A stretch of 64,000 nucleotides of DNA. It comes from a bacterium (GTDB lineage Bacteria; Vulcanimicrobiota; Vulcanimicrobiia; Vulcanimicrobiales; Vulcanimicrobiaceae). The notes below the pieces were generated by a model that saw only the letters and a list, made by a program, of their open reading frames with translations, had not been told where the DNA came from and did no database searches. The DNA is taken from NCBI GenBank assembly GCA_021832345.1, contig JAKBKY010000004.1, forward strand, positions 1 through 64,000, read 5' to 3'. Below, piece by piece: positions 60,092 through 64,000 of the stretch (positions are counted from its first letter, which is position 1; each line of letters opens with the position of its first letter). The translations under genes and the position numbers were made by a program.

Positions 60092-61471
60092 TTAGCGGGA
60101 TTCGGCGGAGGCACCCGCTTTCAAAATGTGCGGCGTAATAAAGAAGACCACCTCGTCGCGTTCCCGGCGCATCATCTTGTTGCGAAAGAAGGCTCCCAGG
60201 ATCGGAATGTCTCCTAAGCCCGGGATCTTCGAGATCGTTTGGGCGCTCACGTCACGCAAGAGTCCGCCTAAGACGATCGTTTCGTCGTCACGCACGCGCA
60301 ACGTAGAATCGATTTTCCGGTTTCCGATGATGGGATAGCCGTTACTGCTTAAGCCCTCGATCTCACTGTATTCTGGATGCAGATCGGCGGTCACACTGCC
60401 GTCACTGCCGATGGTTGGGGTAAGACGCAGCTTCACGCCGACATCCAGAAAGCGCACCTGCGCTCCGACGAAAGCCGTCCCGTCGTAGGTGACTGGGAAC
60501 GTTTGCCCGATCAACAGATCCGCCTCGTGATTATTTAACGTGACCAGCTTCGGCGTAGCCAAGATGTGCGCTTGACCGCTCGTAACCAGAGCGTTGAGGC
60601 GGACGTTGAGGGCCAGCGCCTTGCCGGTAAAGGCATACGTCGCGGCTCCGGCAATCGGCGCTCCCGAGAGCGAGAGGCCGCCGAACTCCAGGCCAACGTC
60701 GCTTGAGGCGTTGATCGGCTCGATATCCACGACCTTGACTTCGAAGAGAACCTGCGGTCCGGCCACGTCGATCTTGCGGACCAGCGTTGCAACCGCACCG
60801 CGGGCTTGCGTATCGCCTCCGATCAGCACCGCGTTCTGCCCTTCATCGACCGAGAGAACGGCACTGCCGACGACGCCGCGAATCTCTTTCACCGCTTCAT
60901 CTGCGCGCAAGTAGCGCAGGCGCACGACCTGTGTCGCCCTTGGCCGGCGCCTCCGTGCATCGAGCGCAGCAATGAGGGTGCGCGCGCGGCGCAATGTAGG
61001 ACCGTCGCCGCTGACGACAACCGCTCCGGTACGATGATCCGCAAGAATGACCGTACCCTCGGCGAGCGCAGGGACGAGCTCCTTGGCAACCTGCTGCGGT
61101 CGCGCATGCTTCAAACGGAACACGGCAGTTCTCGTTCCGAGCGCGCCTGCGCTTGCGTCCGAACGACGATCCAGTGCCCGCGCAGTGCCGACGATGAGGA
61201 TGCCCGAACGATCTCGTACGGCCAAGCCCTGCGATCGGACGAGGACGCCTAAGGCCTGTTGAAAGGTGACGCGGTGAAGGTGGACGGTGATGCGCTCGTC
61301 CTTCAAGGACGAGTCCGCCACGACGTTGACGCCGGCCTGCGCCGCAAGCAACGTTAAAACGTCCGCCACACGCGCGTCGTGGACATCGAGTGAGAGCAGC
61401 CCCACCGCGCGGGCGGGCATACTCCCAAGAGCATACGCCAAGATCAACAGGTACGGGAGAAGGCGCCTCAT
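60092..61471 (-). CDS. pilQ: Type IV pilus secretin (PilQ-like)
   Basis: PilQ forms the outer-membrane gate for the pilus. From the ATG at 61471 (ATGA overlap with the previous gene) it has 459 residues. A signal peptide (LPYLLILAYALGSMPARA) precedes an N0 domain starting LLSLDVHDARVADVLTLLAA. N1-type repeats follow (VVRLRYLRADEAVKEI), then the secretin core with the hallmark VRDDETIVLGGLLRDVSAQT and a final segment KIPGLGDIPILGAFFRNK. It is shorter than proteobacterial PilQ because it has no AMIN domains. About 130 bases downstream of its stop the next gene is aroC, with no clear terminator. Confidence 0.93.
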   Translation of the reverse strand: MRRLLPYLLILAYALGSMPARAVGLLSLDVHDARVADVLTLLAAQAGVNVVADSSLKDERITVHLHRVTFQQALGVLVRSQGLAVRDRSGILIVGTARALDRRSDASAGALGTRTAVFRLKHARPQQVAKELVPALAEGTVILADHRTGAVVVSGDGPTLRRARTLIAALDARRRRPRATQVVRLRYLRADEAVKEIRGVVGSAVLSVDEGQNAVLIGGDTQARGAVATLVRKIDVAGPQVLFEVKVVDIEPINASSDVGLEFGGLSLSGAPIAGAATYAFTGKALALNVRLNALVTSGQAHILATPKLVTLNNHEADLLIGQTFPVTYDGTAFVGAQVRFLDVGVKLRLTPTIGSDGSVTADLHPEYSEIEGLSSNGYPIIGNRKIDSTLRVRDDETIVLGGLLRDVSAQTISKIPGLGDIPILGAFFRNKMMRRERDEVVFFITPHILKAGASAESR

Positions 61472-61911
61472 CGCTGCGCCGCGACGAAGGTAAGCCGACG
61501 GCCGTCGGCCAGGACGATCGAGCCGCGCCCGATGGAGAGAACTCGCGTTCCGAGAAGGCGCTGTCCGGACCGAACGACAACGATCTTTCCGCCGAACGCA
61601 AGCAAGGCGCGGGCGTGATCGCCCACCGATGTGGCTACTAACTGGAGATCTCCGGTCTGCGCCCCTAGTGCAAAGATCCGCTTCTGCGAACGCACCAACG
61701 GCACAAACGGATCGCGCGAGAGCGCAATGCGCCGATCCGGCGCAGCGAGATGCCCGGCCCAGACGCGGAGCGCCACGCCGCCGACCCGAGGTACGGCATG
61801 CAGCGCGACTGCCGGACGCAGCGCCAACGGTAAGAGGAGCAGGGCGCTGACGCAAGCGACGACTGCCAGACGCAGGCGCCAGCGCCGTCCGGCGTCATCG
61901 AGCGGCTGCAT
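61468..61911 (-). CDS. Small inner-membrane pilus protein in the PilP position
   Basis: It encodes 147 residues with one N-terminal hydrophobic helix (RLAVVACVSALLLLPLAL). The C-terminal 85 residues are beta-rich and read DPFVPLVRSQKRIFALGA, then GDHARALLAFGGKIVVVRSG and VLSIGRGSIVLADGRRLTFV. The pattern of a 'DPF' box followed by a small beta domain resembles PilP, the lipoprotein that links PilNO to PilQ, but no lipobox Cys is seen. It lies between pilO and pilQ, where pilP is expected, so a PilP analogue is likely. Confidence 0.65.
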   Translation of the reverse strand: MQPLDDAGRRWRLRLAVVACVSALLLLPLALRPAVALHAVPRVGGVALRVWAGHLAAPDRRIALSRDPFVPLVRSQKRIFALGAQTGDLQLVATSVGDHARALLAFGGKIVVVRSGQRLLGTRVLSIGRGSIVLADGRRLTFVAAQR

Positions 61912-62485
61912 GATGAACCTCCCCGGCCGTCGGCAAAGCGGTTACGCGCATGACGTCGATCTGAATCGTTGCGATGACGGTTCTTCCATTCGGATCGGAG
62001 ACATCAAAGGCCACCGGGTGCACGTCGATCAAGGGATTTCCGGCTGACAGCGTCTCGACGAAAGCCAAGAGTGGCGCGAACCTGCCTTCGACCGTCAACC
62101 CAACCGGCATCGCCGCAAGGCCCGCATGCGCGTCGGCAGGCGCGGCTCGCGGGCGAATCTGCACGATGTGCACCCGAAGGCGGTGCGCAAGATGATCGAA
62201 CCAACGTACCGCCTGGCCCATCGTCGCCCCCTGCCCACGCGAGGTGATCTTGGCCACGTCAGCGCGGATCAGCCGATCTCGCTCCCGTAGCGGCACGGCT
62301 TGCGCGAGAATCTCTCTGTCGGAAACGATTCGAGCATAGCTCCGTTCGCTGACTGAGAGGACCTTCCATACCTGTCGTTCGTAGCTCCGAACCACACCGA
62401 TGTAGCCCAAGCAGAGCACGACGAAGACGCCGATCCACGCCACGCGAATGTCGCGCATCGCCATCATCCGTGAGTTGAACATCAT
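61895..62485 (-). CDS. pilO: Type IV pilus inner-membrane platform protein PilO
   Basis: PilO pairs with PilN as a periplasmic scaffold. It has 196 residues: a short cytoplasmic start, a transmembrane helix (VAWIGVFVVLCLGYIGVV), a coiled-coil part and a ferredoxin-like domain (LRVHIVQIRP, MPVGLTVEGRFAPLLAFVET). The start region has several Met codons, so the N-terminus is uncertain by about 10 residues. Its stop overlaps the downstream gene and its start overlaps pilN. Confidence 0.82.
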   Translation of the reverse strand: MMFNSRMMAMRDIRVAWIGVFVVLCLGYIGVVRSYERQVWKVLSVSERSYARIVSDREILAQAVPLRERDRLIRADVAKITSRGQGATMGQAVRWFDHLAHRLRVHIVQIRPRAAPADAHAGLAAMPVGLTVEGRFAPLLAFVETLSAGNPLIDVHPVAFDVSDPNGRTVIATIQIDVMRVTALPTAGEVHHAAAR

Positions 62486-63048
62486 GGCCGAGCCTCCAGA
62501 CGAACCATAAAGGTGAGCAGGCTCATCCCTGCGGTGTGCATGCGCCGGACGCTGCCCAGACGCGCCGTCGTGACGCCTCGTCGCCTCCCAAATGCCTCAA
62601 GCAGCGTTGCTAGCGAGGCGAGATCGAGAGAGCGCCCTTGGAGCACGTCAGCCTTCCCTTCGTGGCCAAGTTTTGTCAGCCAGATGTGATCGGGAACGCG
62701 ATGCACGATAGCGGCGATGCGACCGGCTTCACGCCGGCCCGATCTACGAATCCGATGCAGCCGGCGATCAAACGCAGCCAGAGCGTGGACGCGCCGTGCC
62801 TGGTTGCGTAACATGGCAGTCTCCCGATCCAAGCGCACGAGGCGCTCACGCAAGTTTGCACGCACCTGACGGGCGTGGGCTAGACGCACGCTTTCGACGG
62901 CCCACGCACCCGTCAGCGTGGCGATGGTACAAGCCAAAGCCAGAGCGACCGGAACGAAGCGTTCACTCATGCGCCACGAGCAGATCCGCTCGATCCACAT
63001 CGGCTGCGGATCGTGTAAGAAGTCAAACCTCACGGAACGCTGCTCCAT
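62482..63048 (-). CDS. pilN: Type IV pilus assembly protein PilN
   Basis: PilN anchors to PilM through a short cytoplasmic N-terminal peptide and dimerises with PilO in the periplasm. From the ATG at 63048 it has 188 residues: RFDFLHDP near the start is the probable PilM-binding segment (compare the INLLP-type motif in others), then a transmembrane helix (about 30-52), coiled coil and a small alpha/beta domain ending in TFMVRLEARP. It overlaps the 3' end of pilM by 19 bases. Confidence 0.78.
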   Translation of the reverse strand: MEQRSVRFDFLHDPQPMWIERICSWRMSERFVPVALALACTIATLTGAWAVESVRLAHARQVRANLRERLVRLDRETAMLRNQARRVHALAAFDRRLHRIRRSGRREAGRIAAIVHRVPDHIWLTKLGHEGKADVLQGRSLDLASLATLLEAFGRRRGVTTARLGSVRRMHTAGMSLLTFMVRLEARP

Positions 63049-63995
63049 GAGGCCAGGCCCACCACGGTCGCCCAATCGGGGGCAAGCCGCCTCAACACGG
63101 ATTCCGGATAGGCTCCGGCGTCCAATCCCACCGGGATGACGAACGAGGCGCTGACCTGGGCCGCAAACGACAGATCCTGCGCGATTCCATCGAGGCGTCC
63201 ACCGTTGCCGGCAAGAGCCACCCGTTCGACCTGCAAGCCTTGCCCACGCGCCAGCGTGATGAGTTCGCCAAGACGGCGCACCAGCTCGCTGCGTCCGCTC
63301 TCCCCACCACCGGCAGCGCCCAAGATGCGCTTACGCCGTTCCGCCGTGCTTCGATCGATCGTCAGCGCCGCAGCGATCGCAAGGGTCACCGACTCTCCAC
63401 CGATCGACTCGCAGAAGGTCATGACTCCATGTGACGGATAGACGTGCAGGCGACTGTAGCCCGAAGCAACATCGAGGACGGCGTCGACACCGGGGAAGGC
63501 GCGCCGCAGCGCAAATGACTCGTCATCATAGGCCAGCGGCCGCAAACCGGCTTCTCGCAGAACGCGCAATCGCCACTCGAGCACGCCGGCAGAGATGATT
63601 CCTAGCGCGTAACGTCGGCGTTCGGCATCAAGAGGGTGCAGCCGCAGGTGCATATCTGCAGTGCCTCGGTGCCACCGGGCAGCTTCCAAACTCGCGGCTT
63701 GTCGTCGTTCGAAGGGCGTCATCGGCGGAAACTCCATCATATGCAACACCGATTCAGGGGCACCGCCCACAGCAACGCAACGCCGTTCTCGCACGCCGAG
63801 TTCGGCCACGGCCTCTTCAAGGATGGCGGCAACCAGGCAGGCATCCTCGCGCCCCCGGCGTTCGACCACGCCGTCAGGTAGCCGCCGCGTAGCAACAGCC
63901 CCAATGCAGACGCCGTGAGGTCCCTGCAGCGCCGAGCAGACCCGCAAACGCGTTCGGCCAAGGTCGATCGACAGGGGGAGGGGACCTTTCCTCAT
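63030..63995 (-). CDS. pilM: Type IV pilus assembly ATPase-like protein PilM
   Basis: PilM is an actin-like cytoplasmic protein that binds PilN. It has 321 residues and starts at the ATG at 63995, five bases from the window edge, so the 5' context is not visible. The first segment LSIDLGRTRLRVCSAL is the phosphate-1 loop of the actin fold, with AVLDVASGYSRLHVY and VERVALAGNGGRLDGIAQDL forming the phosphate-2 and adenosine-type loops. It heads the visible pilMNOPQ run. Confidence 0.85.
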   Translation of the reverse strand: MRKGPLPLSIDLGRTRLRVCSALQGPHGVCIGAVATRRLPDGVVERRGREDACLVAAILEEAVAELGVRERRCVAVGGAPESVLHMMEFPPMTPFERRQAASLEAARWHRGTADMHLRLHPLDAERRRYALGIISAGVLEWRLRVLREAGLRPLAYDDESFALRRAFPGVDAVLDVASGYSRLHVYPSHGVMTFCESIGGESVTLAIAAALTIDRSTAERRKRILGAAGGGESGRSELVRRLGELITLARGQGLQVERVALAGNGGRLDGIAQDLSFAAQVSASFVIPVGLDAGAYPESVLRRLAPDWATVVGLASWSSVP

Positions 63996-64000
63996 GATCC

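Overview
The window is a compact, GC-rich bacterial chromosome segment. Transcription is mostly on the minus strand, in long operons whose start and stop codons commonly overlap (ATGA, GTGA, TGATG). The cell is diderm with type IV pili: there is a PilQ secretin, pilMNO plus a PilP-like gene, and an MlaFED-type lipid transport set. It also has features common in Terrabacteria: a PASTA-domain Ser/Thr kinase next to a class B penicillin-binding protein, a SpoIID-like protein, PyrR, RqcH and an mlaEFD/glmS/rph neighbourhood. This mixture fits a Candidatus Eremiobacterota (WPS-2/Vulcanimicrobiota)-type organism. That assignment is an inference from gene content; there is no rRNA in the window.

Layout. 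1-900: two remnants, a truncated Vgb-like lipoprotein and the zinc-binding tail of a QueC/QatC-like protein. 927-9501 (minus): a lipoprotein, gmk, rpoZ, glmS, rph, a small helical protein, mlaE, mlaF, mlaD and panE. 9514-12806: rqcH (plus), then Fe/Mn superoxide dismutase and a quinone oxidoreductase (minus). 13223-19249 (plus): a five-gene, translationally coupled cassette inserted between housekeeping genes. It encodes a D12-class adenine methyltransferase, a HerA ATPase, a NurA nuclease, a small Cys-rich winged-helix-like protein and a PIN nuclease with predicted membrane helices. 19280-19605: a start-less ORF and the queA terminator. 19641-31700 (minus): carB, an unknown gene, a PBP, a PASTA kinase, ruvC, ruvA, ruvB, spoIID-like, PilZ and queA. 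31700-36013: a decayed accessory patch with a LamG fragment, a small membrane protein, a dead IS3 element with inverted repeats, an IS1380 remnant, an ICMT-like methyltransferase and a frameshifted O-methyltransferase. 36014-46649 (minus): valS, pyrR, pyrB, pyrC, carA, a BatD-like gene, MoxR, DUF58, VWA and pdxH. 46744-53035 (minus): tRNA-Leu, tRNA-Gly, tig, clpP, clpX, a short inverted-repeat element and a large secreted zinc metalloprotease. 53177-54773 (plus): rpsT and a ThrE-like exporter. 54819-63995 (minus): pilMNOPQ, aroC, aroK, aroB and priA.

The candidate novel system is the 13223-19249 cassette. HerA and NurA form a known DNA-processing motor-nuclease pair. Here they are coupled to a modification enzyme, which could mark self DNA, and to a membrane-associated PIN nuclease, which could act as an effector. 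This looks like a modification-linked, multi-component defence or DNA-processing system. Its base composition is visibly lower in G+C than its surroundings, which agrees with horizontal acquisition.
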